DNA of 64,000 bases from Bradysia coprophila. Taxonomy: Eukaryota; Arthropoda; Insecta; Diptera; Sciaridae. A program made the position numbers and the translations under genes. The notes beneath the pieces are model-generated. The model did no database searches, was not told the origin of the DNA, and saw only the letters and a list, made by a program, of their open reading frames with translations. The stretch is from contig NW_023503305.1 of NCBI RefSeq assembly GCF_014529535.1, positions 778,069 to 842,068 on the forward strand. Reading direction: 5' to 3'. Each line of letters starts with the position of its first letter. The stretch's first letter is position 1. Below are positions 28,101 to 39,734 of the stretch, in pieces.

Positions 28101-31100
28101 TATCCGAACGTGCATTGTTCGTGTCGTACATCCATTTGAGAATTTGCAGAGCTTCGGTCTCATTTCCCTAAATACAAAAATTATTTAGAAAATTCAACGT
28201 TCACAGTACGCGAATCGATCAGATATTACCTGTGATAACAAATATTTACCGCTTTCTGGTAAATAATAAAGCCAAACAGCGCCAATAAAACCAGGCAATG
28301 CATTAATTATGAGTAATAATCTCCAAGGTCTGTAGAAAAATTCATCGCTGATTGGTATTGACCAAGACTGTGGTAAAACAATCCATCCACATACTATTGT
28401 TATGAAATTGATTAAAATATAAATGAGAAAAACATTTGCAATTTTTCAGATTCAATTTTGAGAAAAATAACTACCGCTCGTGTATACGTGCACACACTTT
28501 ACACCGAGATTCATGCATAGATTTACGCAACAGAAGGGCATATAAAGTTTGGAAATTTTGCATATTATGATGCTGAGTTGTATAAATGTTGTTTTAGGCT
28601 CTAGATGGACACATCGTGTGCCTAAAAAACGGTTTATGCCACTCAGCATCATAATATGCAAAATTTGCAAACTTTAGATGACTCTGTGGCATAAAACGTT
28701 GTATGCACCTCGTGTCATAATTACACATCTAGAGCCTAATAAAGTACTGTGCACCTCGATTGCATAAATAACTATTATCACCTAGTTACATACAACAGTT
28801 TTTCTCAAAAAAGCCAATAAAAGTTTTACTTTTTCTTACTAATTGTCTCTAGATAACCAGAGGAAACGCCGCCGCGTCATCGTATGTGAGAAAGTATCAT
28901 TTTATTAACCTAGATAAAACCTTTTTGGCAATTCAAGATGGGATTGCACTTCAACTATATATGTATTCCAAGCATTGAGACATGCCATTTAAATCAAAAA
29001 GACCTCCAATTTTGAACATAAATCACAACACACTTTTATACACACAAAGCCCAGTTTTCAGGTTCAGAGTCATGAGTCAGAGAAAACTTTTCTAGGTGTC
29101 AGATTGCCAATCCGAGGCGAAGTCGTGTGCGATTCTTGTTCCATAAATAACTATCATGTCACCAAGTGATAAATGCTTATTCTAGACAGACTTATTCTAG
29201 ATGTGTAGATTGTCACTTGAACCGCAGGTATTTTTTATTACAAGTGATTAAAAATTGGATTTTTTAGTACTAATCGGCTCTGCCTTGTTAGAACAAACTT
29301 ACGGCTAGTACCAAAAAATCAACTTTTCACCACTCGTAACTAAATATACTATTTCACACGATGTAAGTCAAACGTCACTTGAACTGTATGTTTCGAAAGT
29401 AGAGACCGAAATCCCACGTGGTTCTCCGTCCCCCATCACTTGTGTTTAAGGTTGTAGCATTTCGCAAGATGAAAATATTTTTTCTGCAACTGTGCTGCGA
29501 AAACTGAACTTTTTCATGCGTGATTTGGGTGGCGATCGAATGATCTTTTTTTCTTTAGTTTTCTATGTTTTACTTTTCACCACTAGTGGTGAAATGGATT
29601 TTTGTATATGCTTTTCGTCACCAGTGGTGAAATGGATTTACTTTTCACCACTCCTCCTGAACATTTGAACCATTATACGTAAATAATAATTCTACCCTGA
29701 CCAAACGAATCACCGACACCAAAACCCAATGCTTATCGAGCAACCATTCGGCTATTGAGAAATATAATCGTTCATACAATATTTCGTTCATACAGTCGAA
29801 TGTATGTTAACACCTAGGGGATAATGCTCGAGTTGGCACTTTAGGCACGCTGGAAAGTGCTAAGGGGGTCGAGGAATGCCTCCAAATAAATTTCTAAAAA
29901 TAAAAAGTCAAATTTTTGATTTTTAGAAATTTATTTGGAGGCATTCCTCGACTCCCTAAGCACTTTCCAGCGTGCCTAAAGTTCAAGTCACAATAACCGA
30001 TAACGTGTTAAAGGTAGAGTTATGTTTTGCATTTCAAAAGTTCATTTTTCGCAGCTGGTTGTAGAAAACGTTGTATGCAACACGTTGCGAAAGTGGTAGT
30101 TTTTGTCACGCGATGTGCTTATCAAACTCGCTTCGCAATCAAACTTTACATCTAGTGACAAAAACTACCACTTTCCGCAACTACTTGCATAAATAACTAT
30201 TCTACGGCTATTTTTCAGCATTATGTATCTCACGGACTGAGCGTGTCACTTAATAGAAAGTATAAATTGGCTAATATAATGTAGGAAAATTTGAATTGAA
30301 AAACAAACATTTTTCATTATTAAAAACTTCTGTAGCTATCTACACCCCACGGGTTGTAACATTTATTTGACGGTAATAACTGTGGTTGTCTAAAGTTCAC
30401 TTTGAAAATTACACAAAGTGCAAATTAAAATGCAATGACAGAGACATTGTGTACGGGCCCGTTTAGTAAACATCAGGTAATTTTCGTCTTATTAGCCTTC
30501 TGGCCTAGCTTCTGGCTAAATTTTCACTCAGTAAATGGCAAAAAAAAAACTGCTTTGAAAGTTCAAGAAGCCTTCGGCAACGAATAATACCTATTGATGT
30601 TGCAAAAAATAAAAATGTATTTTCCCACTCTACGAAAGGGAACGAAGGCAGTAGATGCGTAACAAAAGTTTCCTATTCAAAATCCGTACACACAAATCCT
30701 GCATCAATTTCACCTGATGATTTTGAAACACAAAATGACTATAATCCTAATTGATCGAAATAAGAATAACAATCGAACAATGATACACGTTACAGCTTTC
30801 GTCAACAACACTCACCGGGTATATAAATGTTTGCAAGTGCTACGAAGATACTCGCCCATGCTATAACAGCAGCACGATTTTTTAGTGTATTGAACTCTCC
30901 CAGGTATGCATAAATCGTTGAAGATGATCCAGCTACGCTGAAATGTTATGAACACAAAAGATTAAAATTAAAATGTGTGTACAGATGTGCAGAGAGCAAG
31001 CAAAATAGAGTGCACGTCATCGCTGCAATTAAAACAAATCTTAAGTTTTAATTATCTTCAATTGTTCGAACATAATAGCAATCATCATAAGTGAACTTGT

Positions 31101-34100
31101 AAATTAAGTATTCTAAATTACGCGCTACTGATTATGCGAGGTTACATTCAATTCATCCGCGATGATGGAAGAAATCTATTCAATAGGTAGAATAAATTAG
31201 ATGAACGCTTTTGATGCGAGAATATTTGCGAGGGTATTTCCTTGTCATTTTATTGAGAGGAGACTTCTTATTATTATACAATAAATTCTTGTCGGATTGT
31301 TTCCTATGGCTACCCTTGCTGGTACTTCAGTGTGCTTAGGAGCTGTTAGACTTGTCTAGACCCACTTCCTTTTTGGTCTTTGATCAGAAATTTACACGAG
31401 TAGTCAGAATTGAATGACTCCAGCAAAAAATCTCTTGAAAATCATGTATCAAAGCAATGATGAAAATCCTAACACAGTTTTGGGCAGCTGTTCTTCCTCA
31501 GTTGTACTACTTTCAACACCAGCAACCAGCATAAGGTTGTACAATGTAATACCAAGCACTACAAGCCCTACTTTCGGCGACCTTAGCATAAAAAATCCAT
31601 TATGTAAGTCGGGATAAAAATCAGTTCAAAAACATCACACGAAGACTTTACTTTATTTCTTTTGCTAGTAACAATCTACACATCTAGGGCCTAAAAAGGC
31701 ATTTATCACACGGTGGCATAAATAACTATTACAAAACAGGGGATACAAAGTTGAAAGGCGAGTTTCATGTGAATTCTGTTGATCTGAGGCGAAGTCGAAG
31801 TCAATAAACACGAAAATATGTAATGAATTTTACATGTTTAAAGAATTGAAAGTAGTACTTGTAACATGAAAAGTATAGTTTTCCAACTCACTTCGCTCTC
31901 GCCGCACTTCGCTCTTGTTGGAACTATAAAAATGTTGAAGTAAGAACAATAGATTGAACTGAGCTCTACACCTTGTGAACGAATAATTTTCGTAATTTGA
32001 TGTAAATTGAAAATTGATTGAAAATAAATCCTCGTCGAGATCCTCGTATCGTGAATCGATTAGTGAAACATACTTACAAGATCCCACATAGAAATCTAGT
32101 AACGGCAAACATCCAGAAATTGGTAGAAAAACTGGACACGGCTGTACATATAATCGAAACCAGTAATGTGTAGATAATAACCTTCCGTCGCCCCTTAATA
32201 TCGGCTAAGTAACCCCAGATTGGTGAAGAAATCAAAATTCCTGGAAACAAGACACTTCGTAGTATCGGAGATGAACACCTACCGAAAACTTACCGATAAA
32301 ACTCACAGCACTTATTACACCTTTACGGCTCGACGACAATTCCAAATCACATTGAGCAGCCGGAATTATTAAAGCCATGCCCATTGTTTCATTGATTACG
32401 GCCATTAATATTAGACCGCATACTAGAAGCACAATTATTTGGACTTTCCCGAAACCTGTTGTAGAAGAAAAAATATGACGAACGAGGCTATACAAACGAG
32501 GAAATAATTTTTTTAAATTGCGACTGGCTTTAACATTAATTTGTCGTTGTATCCGATCATAGAATTTATAATTCTGAATAAATTGAATTCGAATAATAAT
32601 GTAGAAACGAGAAGTTGTTAGATTAACTGAATTAACGAGTCGGCTATCTGTTGGAATGGCGAGAACTGTTGATGATAGAAATATTCAGAGGGCTGGGTAT
32701 CGAAGGTCGAAACAGTAAAATTCGGTATTCACCTGATCTCTGATCTGTTAAAAAAATCTTGCAGCAATTTTCATGACTGAATTAAATTACTGGGACCACG
32801 GTTAGCTTACTAGTCGAGAATGGTTTGTATGAAGAGTTTCACGATTACTTTTTTCGTCTACCATGCGAGCCCTTGAAAAGTTCATTGTCCCCGGAATGCG
32901 ATACATACCAATTAACTTCAGCGCATCCTCAAACGAAGTCTTTTTGACATCATTGTCTATTTTGTCCAATTCGGCATTTAATCCTACACTACTAATCACA
33001 AAAACGTCGTTGTTTTCTGGCGGCATATTCATATTCTATCTGGAATCGTCAACTATTTTACATCGCGACACACAACTCAAGTCCACTAATTAACGTTACA
33101 CTGTGAACGTGCTTGTGTTCATCACACAAAGAAACCGATGTTAAGATCGCGTAATTGCTGCACTCAAACGGGAATTTGTGTTCCGTCTAGTCAATTGGAT
33201 GGATGTATTAACACTAAATATATCAAACCGTCGACGAATTATCTTGCAATTACGACTTTACTTTGTACTTCGTTTAACTTAAAGGTGAAACCTGTTCTTA
33301 TCGTAATCTGTATCAGTCAGCGTCGATCAATTTTTATTCGATCACGGTCAGACTGGTACTAAAAGCAGAGTTTTGTTTTAAATAAGTGTATATCCACCTT
33401 GGTCTAATGAAGATCTCAAAGAAGCAAAGGAAATAGACAGAATGGCAGAAGATTATGCTATCCAAAGACGGTTGTAAATTTAAAACGATTTTTAAAACAC
33501 TAAGAGTACAGGGTGTTCAAGTGGTGACAATATGATCACTGTGGTAGAAGGTCGCTAATAATATTTACACTAAAAACACAGGCAAACGCCCGATTGTCTT
33601 ATGTTTTGTTGATGGATCAATATCTTGACATCATAATTCTTAATGGTTTCTATGGAGTTAACATAGAAATTGGAGAAATTCGGGCATGCGTAGGTCAGAT
33701 TTACGCGTGAATAGCAAAATGCTGCAAAGAATTAAATATTAAATTTAGGGCCTGACGAATGCGAGTTGGGGAGTACTATGAGGTACATTAAAGTCTTACG
33801 ATATTCAATAAAATTGACAGCAATTGTTAATGATTCTCATAAAGAACTGGCCTGATGATTTAAAGCGTTTGTTCTTTGATTTGCGATTATAATTCACAAC
33901 AAAGGCCGCATAAAGGAAGGATGGCCCGTAGCCAAAGGTCCATGGATGAGACACTAATTGATCAAGAATTAGAAGCAGCCATAGCTCTTTTACGTCTCGA
34001 TGCTTTAGATCGAATTTATTCCAGGCAATCCAGACCAAGGTGAGCTATTACACAGACTTTGCACTGGATATGTATTTATTTTTGCTTTTCTTTGCATGAA

Positions 34101-37100
34101 CATCACGAATAGGACATGTACTACTGAGCAAATCCGACAATATACAAATAGTTTGTAGAATGTCGGTAACAGTTTGAAGAAATTAGACTCATTTTACAAC
34201 CGGCTCAACACCGGACCAGGTACTTCTCTCACAAAGAAGTCATCCCACATATACTTATCCTACCTTTTACAAAACGCAAGCAGATGAAGTTAATCAGAAA
34301 AAGATCTATTTCGTTCGAGATGTCGCCAAGTGTTCCACACAAAATCTATTACTTCATTCTTCATTGATTTTAACAGAAGTTCAGTTATATCAGAGAACAC
34401 AAGCGGTTTGATCACACCACACTTTTCATCTCCACAAGTTTACAACTATCTTATCTTATTTGATAACAGTTACCAGCCGATTAACTTTCTTATCGTGTCA
34501 TATAAGTATATTAAATTCGGCGACTGTTGCGAAATACTTTCGTACATCGAAAAGACAGAACCATCGTTGAATTGTATACCTACCAACAATTTTATTTCTA
34601 AGTAGATTAAAATTTACTGCAAGTAATTCTTAATGAATATCGTGGAGTGCATGTAAACAGATTTATTTATTTGTCCATCAACACACAATTTAATCTAAAC
34701 TGGTCACCGGCTTCAATGTCTCTCAATGGCTCTGGTTCACTTCCAGAATATTGTAGGATGTTTACACACAAATTGTATATTCCGATGAATTACAACCAAC
34801 GAAAAGAAAAAGAGCTGTAAATTCTTTGCTACATCAAAATTTGAACTTTAAGTGTTACACGAGGCACCGGTACTTAGCTAAAATGGTAGCCTAAAATATA
34901 CGTGTCTCATAATTCATTTTTGATATCTTCTCATCAGAATCCTTTTAAAGAAATGGACGACCGCAATAACGTCCATGAATGTGTTAGCTTTAAATAAAAA
35001 TTAGTTTTGGTTGTAATCGTTTGAAAATCCCTGAGAAAAGTCAGCAAACGGCTGCAACCAACTATATGTAGAAAGATAATACATTCGTTGTCCTATGTTT
35101 TTGAAAAAGGATTCTGGTGGAAAGATATCTTAGATCACTTTTGATGATGTCTTTCCACCAGAATCCATTTTCAAAAATTTAAAACTTCCAGTACTGACGT
35201 TTTTCAAACTGCTGTAACCAAATGTCCTTTTTATTGAAAACTAACACATTCGTGTTCGTTATGGCGGTCGTACATTTTTCAGAAAGGATTCTGATGAAGA
35301 GATATCATCGAAAACAAAATACGAACCACACAAATTTAGACTACAATAATTATTCTAGCATCCATGCCTCTTAATTACCAAATATTTAGTCATTGAATTG
35401 TAATATTTACACCCTCGCTAATACCATTTTAATGGGGTTGAATGTAGTGAGAAAAGCCTATGGCTGTTAACACACAAAATGCGTGGCAAGGGTTTAAAGA
35501 AAAACGAAGACAATAATTTTGTTTCAGGCTATAGAAAGATGTTTAATAAAATGAAGAAAAAAAATGTTACACATTGAGTCCTTGAAGGAATGGTAACATT
35601 TTCCTTTTGTTTGGATAATAATCATTGGCAATAAGTTGTTATATTTCTATGTTTCTCGTGCCGAACTGCTTTTTAGCAAATAAAGGGAGGAAAAGACCTG
35701 AAAGACTTAGTGACATAAATTTGGCCGAGACATTCTGTAAATCATTGTTACCATGTATTCATGACAGTTCATATTTTTGCAAATGTAAAAAAAGTAGAAG
35801 ACACCATGGTCTACATTTTTGTTTATTTGAGCTATGATGGCTTAATGACAAAAAAATTATTGAAAATTATCTCTACCAAAAATATTTAACTTAGTCTCAT
35901 GGGTCTTTGATTTGGAAAATTCTAGCTATATTAGTTGCTTGCATATTATCGATGTGAGCTCTTCCAATTAAAAACAACTAATACTAACAAAAGCACGCCA
36001 CGCATAAAAGTGGCCGAATGGAAACCATTGATTAATTTTCAAAGTGGTTCCAATAATTTTGCTGTCTATTACTTACATCAATCAAAGTATCTTTAACCGG
36101 TTGATTTCAAATCTTGTACTTCAATTTTTTAACCGCATGTGACATGTTAATGAATTGAAGCTTAACGCACTTGAAAGCTCTTTAAAAGTAAAAACACAAA
36201 TGCGGTACACGGTTTGAAACCGGTGACATATTATTACTCCACCAACTGGTTCGAAAAGTATTTCTTCTACGACTTGTTTTATAGACAAAAATCTGACTAC
36301 ACAGTGTATGTAATGGACTTACGGCGGTCTCACATTTTATAAAATGCAATTTGGCGTCACAATTAAGGCTCGACTTCCACTTAAAAGTTGTCGTCGTAAG
36401 AGAGCTTAGTGAAGGATTTTTATTGGTTAAAAAATAAGAGAGCTGAAATTTAGTAAATAGACTAACCTGGCTTAAGTATTGGTGTCGAAAGAAAATTTGT
36501 GTAATTTGCTAAATTTATTATAAAAAGGCCTGTCGTACCGGACAAGTTGAATAGACGAAAATTGGACTTATCTGGGACGAGTATTGGCAATATCTAGCAA
36601 TTAAAACTGTGTTCTTTATTCTTCATTTAGCGCCAAAACCGGGGATCGAATGGGATGAAATAGACTAAATTAAAGTGAGAACTACCAAAAGGCTAATATT
36701 CCATTTAATCAGTTTAGTCCATTTATACCCATTTGGTTCACTAAAAAATGCAGCAGACGAGACCAATAGGCTGAAATTTGACTCGAATCTGTATCAAAGC
36801 CTACCCCCATTTGGGTGTCCTCCTAACGTTCAACAGAACGATCGCAGAAGAAGTGCCACTCATATCCAATTGTGTAAAAATATAGGTTTTAGACCATGTC
36901 AAACCGTTTCAAATTAATGTTCATACAGGCTCTCGTTCTAGCCACTGTTGCCCGTGTGGTGTGATTTTGTTAGGTTTGAACATATTTAATCAGAATTGTG
37001 CATTTTTTGATTAAACAATTAAAATTCAGGCAAATTTTTCCATTCAATTTCTAGATTTGGCAAACGAAACAATGACATGCATAATATAATCGAAAACAAG

Positions 37101-37130
37101 GACATCAATGACGGCGAGGTTGGTATTTAA
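25131..37130 (+). CDS. NPF: neuropeptide F (NPF) precursor, two coding exons
   Basis: Coding exons are 25131-25303 and 37055-37130, giving an 82-aa preprohormone. Residues 1-22 are a hydrophobic signal peptide ending near THA. The mature peptide starts SNSWQRPQRND, carries AVKYLQELDNYY and ends SRPRF before a GKR amidation/cleavage signal, closely matching dipteran NPF (SNS start, RxRF-amide end). The expected product is a 37-aa amidated peptide acting on a G-protein-coupled receptor in feeding and behaviour. The intron (phase 2) splits the Arg codon just before the final Phe, the classic position in NPY/NPF genes. The C-flanking peptide ends EVGI and stops. GAG|GTTGGT near 37118 could be a weak donor to an extra exon. 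The 11.75-kb intron holds a complete antisense transporter gene. Confidence 0.93.
25854..25990. mobile_element. 137-bp MITE with ~25-bp inverted repeats
   Basis: TAGGGTAAGACTACCAAAT at the left is exactly complemented by ATTTGGTAGTCTTACCCTA at the right. A second pair, GAGCCC/GGGCTC-like, continues the arms. The ~85-bp core is non-coding. It sits in NPF intron 1 about 550 bp after the donor. Confidence 0.7.
26572..26577 (-). terminator. AATAAA poly(A) signal of the nested transporter
   Basis: TTTATT on the + strand reads AATAAA on the minus strand about 175 bases after the TAA at 26751. An overlapping copy lies 4 bases further on. Cleavage here would end the transcript ~1.2 kb from NPF exon 1. 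Confidence 0.45.
26751..33032 (-). CDS. SV2-like major facilitator superfamily transporter, 11 exons, nested in NPF intron
   Basis: Exons in transcript order: 33032-32909, 32455-32294, 32240-32078, 30937-30816, 28393-28230, 28167-27917, 27860-27725, 27643-27520, 27454-27295, 27140-27013, 26788-26751. All junctions are GT-AG and phases close in frame, giving 523 aa. The soluble N-terminus ends in FEDALKLIGFGK, typical of synaptic-vesicle-glycoprotein-2-like carriers. MFS motif A reads GYLADIKGRR (residues 105-114) and PESGKYLLSQ (236-245) precedes the central loop. Later helices include the SAGMGLWFPHI start of helix 7 and a last helix ending ALVALLLPCK. Length and motifs fit 12 helices and a plasma- or vesicle-membrane carrier; the substrate cannot be told. 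Intron 6 is only 56 bp with a GTCAGT donor, while intron 4 is 2.4 kb and repeat-filled. An AATAAA lies ~175 bases after the stop. Confidence 0.92.
26841..27004. mobile_element. 164-bp MITE in the last intron of the transporter
   Basis: GGTGACGGGAAAAATCTCC at the left is mirrored by GGAGATTTTTCCCTCACC at the right, with one extra base on the left. It fills most of intron 10 (26789-27012) and nearly touches the donor at 27012. No coding capacity. Confidence 0.65.
28544..28776. repeat. nested hairpins of the constant-end family in transporter intron 4
   Basis: An outer hairpin has arms 28544-28577 and 28642-28675 (GCATATTATGATGCTGAG and complement). Its loop is a short reverse-oriented family member containing TAGGCTCTAGATG and GCCTAAAAAACGG. 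Directly after it, 28693-28776 begins AAAACGTTGTATGC, contains ACATCTAGAGCC and ends TGCATAAATAACTATT, the family termini. In that copy TGCACCTCG occurs twice in direct orientation, so its arms are rearranged. Confidence 0.55.
29100..29155 (+). repeat. right end of a constant-end hairpin element (partial)
   Basis: The segment GAGGCGAAGTCGTGTGCG is followed by CCATAAATAACTATC, one base different from the family right terminus. No left arm is evident upstream. It lies in transporter intron 4. Confidence 0.4.
29807..30011. mobile_element. foldback MITE, copy 2 (TTAACAC ... GTGTTAA)
   Basis: Shares its arms (GGCACTTTAGGCACGCTGG, CTCCAAATAAATTTC) with the copy at 16511-16709. The outer ends TTAACACCTAGGGG and ACGTGTTAA preserve a 7-bp inverted terminus. 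The stem is almost mismatch-free. Located in intron 4 of the nested transporter. Confidence 0.75.
30065..30202 (+). mobile_element. constant-end hairpin family, complete copy
   Basis: Starts AAAACGTTGTATGCAA and ends TGCATAAATAACTATT. The private arms contain GAAAGTGGTAGTTTTTGTCA on the left and its complement on the right (~40 bp each). The loop holds CTCGCTTCGCAATC and, next to the right arm, ACATCTAGTG. Sited in intron 4 of the transporter, only 54 bp after the MITE at 29807. Confidence 0.7.
31674..31730 (+). repeat. right half of a constant-end hairpin element
   Basis: Reads ACACATCTAGGGCCTAA, then a short arm, then GCATAAATAACTATT. The first part matches the copy ending at 28776. No complementary left arm is present. 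It lies in transporter intron 3. Confidence 0.5.
34857..35374. repeat. foldback MITE of the AAGAGGCACCGG family, copy 1
   Basis: Left end GAGGCACCGGTACTTAGC and right end ATGCCTCTTAA are related inverted termini. Inside are inverted and repeated blocks including AGGATTCTG, GACGACCGCAATAACG and GAATGTGTTAGCTTT. The same blocks recur at 37790, 39370 and 41388. This copy contains two successive stem pairs, as if one element inserted into another. Confidence 0.6.
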
Positions 37131-37414
37131 TTTGAAGATTGCTCATTCGAACAAAACAAAAAAAATCTTTTCGTTTAAGGATGAATGGCAAGCTCATTCG
37201 CAACTTGGCGAAAGATAGATTAATCAATTTATTTATCTCCTCATAATCTCGTGAATATAATGAATTTCATTATGTACTTAATTAACTATATCTACAACAA
37301 TGGAATATTCATGTTAAGTGAGATCAAAATATTTGCACAATTTTCTTCTTCAAATCTAATTTCCATATTTATTTGATTACATGATGCAATTTGTAATTTT
37401 ATTTTTTGTATGTA

Positions 37415-37420
37415 AATAAA
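37415..37420 (+). terminator. candidate AATAAA poly(A) signal of NPF
   Basis: The first canonical AATAAA after the NPF stop at 37130, giving a 3'UTR of about 300 bases. Another AATAAA lies at 37526-37531. Confidence 0.4.
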
Positions 37421-37789
37421 CTAAACGAATAAGTCAATGTAAATACGTCGCCTTTCAGTTTTTAGTTTAATTTAATTTAACATGTAGGACAAGTCAACAG
37501 CACGCAGGTAGGTAGGTATACGCACAATAAATCTTTCCTTACACGCCTTAATAAGGTGTCGCCTTATACTTAATTGTACTACACTAGGCCCCATCTTTTG
37601 GATGGGTCAGATCCCTTGACTGACTGACTACTTTTCTCAAGAAGATTTTTGTAATCCGAGCAAAAAAAATCACTCTAAAAGTATATAAAAGTATACCATC
37701 AGGGTATGCGTACCCTACTTTCGATACAAAACACGTATATGAGAAATTCCAGCACTTGATCATATACTGGCTCATACGTATTTTCAGTA

Positions 37790-38140
37790 CTTAAGAGGCA
37801 TCGATGATTTGCTGAAAAGTATACATTTGGGTGATTTTAAAATACTGTCTTTTGGTGATATATTTCCACCAAAATTATCATTTTTCAAGTATGTACGACC
37901 GCAATAACGACCACGAATGTGTTAGCTTTCAACATAAAATAGATTTGGTTGTAGCAGGTTGACCAACCCTGAGAAAACTGAGCAGTTTATGAAAATTTCG
38001 GTACACTGGTCACTTTTTTCAGAACTGGTCAAGTGACTACAACCAAATCTACTTTCTGTTGAAAGCTAATACATTCGTGGTCGTGGGGTCGTGTGTTTTG
38101 AAAAAAGGATTCTGATGAAAAGATACCATCAAAAAGGCAG
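37790..38140. repeat. foldback MITE, AAGAGGCACCGG family, copy 2
   Basis: Begins TTAAGAGGCATCGATG and contains the shared internal blocks GTACGACCGCAATAACGACC, GAATGTGTTAGCTTTC and, inverted, AGGATTCTGATGAAAAGAT. The right terminus appears truncated or diverged. Confidence 0.5.
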
Positions 38141-38212
38141 CACGAGATACAGACCCTGGAAAGAGGCGAATTTCTTGCTTACATATTGAATAAAAATGAA
38201 ACTCGTGTGATT

Positions 38213-38245
38213 ACGGCCCTCGCTTCGCTCTGGCCGCAAAGTTCA
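38213..38245. repeat. GC-rich CTCGCTTCGCTC hairpin
   Basis: GGCCCTCGCTTCGCTCTGGCC is an almost perfect inverted repeat in AT-rich surroundings. Similar CTTCG-centred cores lie in the loops of other hairpin elements in this window. Confidence 0.4.
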
Positions 38246-38399
38246 CACTCGTCCAAACTTTAATTTTTTCCTTATCATCGATATAAAGATATTACACACA
38301 CAAAATTTTGGAATGAATCCTAGAATATTACTCCAGTATATTCCATTAACGAGCTTAACCCAAAAATGTCTTTCTTAGTGGGATAATTGTCTTTTGTGG

Positions 38400-39190
38400 A
38401 CCATTAAGAATTACTCAACTAATAACACGATAATTCTTTTAGGAATATTTCTGAGATCCCCCGACCGTCATAGCCCAACTTTGAACTTATCATCGGGAAT
38501 GGAATTCCCCGTCGAATAAAAAAAGTTTTTGAAATCCGTTGAGGATTACGTCAAGCTATCGTGTTATCTAGGAACGAGACAAAAATTCTTTTGGGAATAT
38601 CTCTAAGATCACCAGCCCGTTACGACCCATCTTCGAACGTAGCCTTCGTAATTTTATTCCCTGTCGATTAAAAAAAATTTTTTGGAAATCCGTTGAGGAT
38701 TACGTCAAGTTATCGTGTTATTAAGGAACGAGACAAAAATTCTTTTGGGAATATCTCTAAGATCACCAGCCCGTTACGACCCATCTTCAAACTTAGCCTC
38801 AGCAATTTAATTCCCCGTCGATTAAAAAAAAGTTTTTGGAAATTCGTCGAAAACTACTCGAGTTATCGTGGAATCAAGCGACCAGACAAAAATTCTCTTG
38901 AGAATATCTCTAAGATCACCCGTCCGTTATAACCCATCTTCGAACTTAACCTGAGGAATTTAATTCCCCGTCAAATAAAAAAAAAGTTTTTGGAAATCCG
39001 TCGAAAACTACTCGAGTTATCGTGGAATCAAGGGACGAGACAAAAATTCTTTTGGGAATATCTCTAAGAACACCCGACCGTAATAGCCCATCTTCGAACT
39101 TAACCTGAGGAATTTAATTCCCCGTCGATTAAAAAAAAGTTTTTGAAAATCCGTTGAAAATTACTCAAGTTGTCGTGTTATCAACGAATC
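38400..39190 (+). repeat. ~154-bp tandem repeat, about five copies
   Basis: The motif GAAATCCGTTGAGGATTAC and variants recurs at about 38531, 38685, 38839, 38993 and 39145, a steady ~154-bp period. Each unit also has ACAAAAATTCTTTTGGGAAT, CCATCTTCGAACTTA and AATTCCCCGTCGATTAAAAA. Copies are diverged from one another. Open frames crossing the array are by-products. Confidence 0.75.
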
Positions 39191-39369
39191 ATCAAAGTGT
39201 GACAAACATTTTCTGTATTTAAGGTTTTTGGTCATACATTCATGTATTTTCAATGATAGTAGTGATCATTGTGTGACAAACATTTTAGGGTGTTTATCAT
39301 CCGTAAGACCCATGACTTTCAGTCAAGGGAATAATGTTATGTGGAGAACAGCATCTTTTCACGATCAGC

Positions 39370-39720
39370 AGTTTACCAAAATTTAAACTGCTCAGTTTTC
39401 TCAGAATGAAAACAAAATAAATTTGTTATTGAAAGCTAACAGTTTATTGATCGTTATTGCTGTCATACATTTTGAAAATGGATTCTGGTGAAACAATATT
39501 ATCGAAATAAACCGAAAATACAGTATTTAACCCAAATGTATGTCTTTCAACAAAGATGCTTTAAATACTGTATTTTAGATTACTTTTGATTACGTCTTTT
39601 CACCATCACAATCGTTTTACAAAAATGTACGACCACGACGGTGTTAGCTTTCAATAAAAAATGATTGGTTTGTTGTAGCTGTTTGACCAACTCTGAGAAA
39701 ACTGAGCATTTTACAATGAC
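39370..39720. repeat. AAGAGGCACCGG family fragment, copy 3
   Basis: Contains AAACTGCTCAGTTTTCTCAG, GAAAGCTAACA, GGATTCTGGTGAAA, TGTACGACCACGACGG and a second inverted ACTCTGAGAAAACTGAGCA, all family blocks. Family-like ACACATTCGTGG appears again at about 40622, after the 39735-40601 element, so that element probably inserted into this copy. Confidence 0.5.
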
Positions 39721-39734
39721 AAAAAACAGTTATT

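Larger units (their letters stand above)
25304..37054 (+). other. NPF intron 1 (11.75 kb)
   Basis: It begins GTAAAT after the AG of the split Arg codon and ends TTCAATTTCTAG. Besides the nested minus-strand transporter (26751-33032) it holds an inverted-repeat element at 25854, a nest of hairpins at 28.5-31.7 kb inside transporter introns 3 and 4, and a foldback element at 34857. Stretches 33.1-34.8 and 35.4-37.0 kb show no supportable exon. Small + strand open frames, for example 36675-36917, lack any recognised feature. Confidence 0.85.

Noticed and set aside
32802..32908. Extension of transporter exon 1 beyond KLIG
   Set aside because: A GTATGT donor follows KLIG, and the next exon continues GFGKVQ as in the family; the extension is intron 1.
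38400..39190. Regularly spaced repeats considered as a CRISPR-like array
   Set aside because: The repeats are ~154 bp with no short conserved repeat/unique spacer pattern, in a eukaryotic context.
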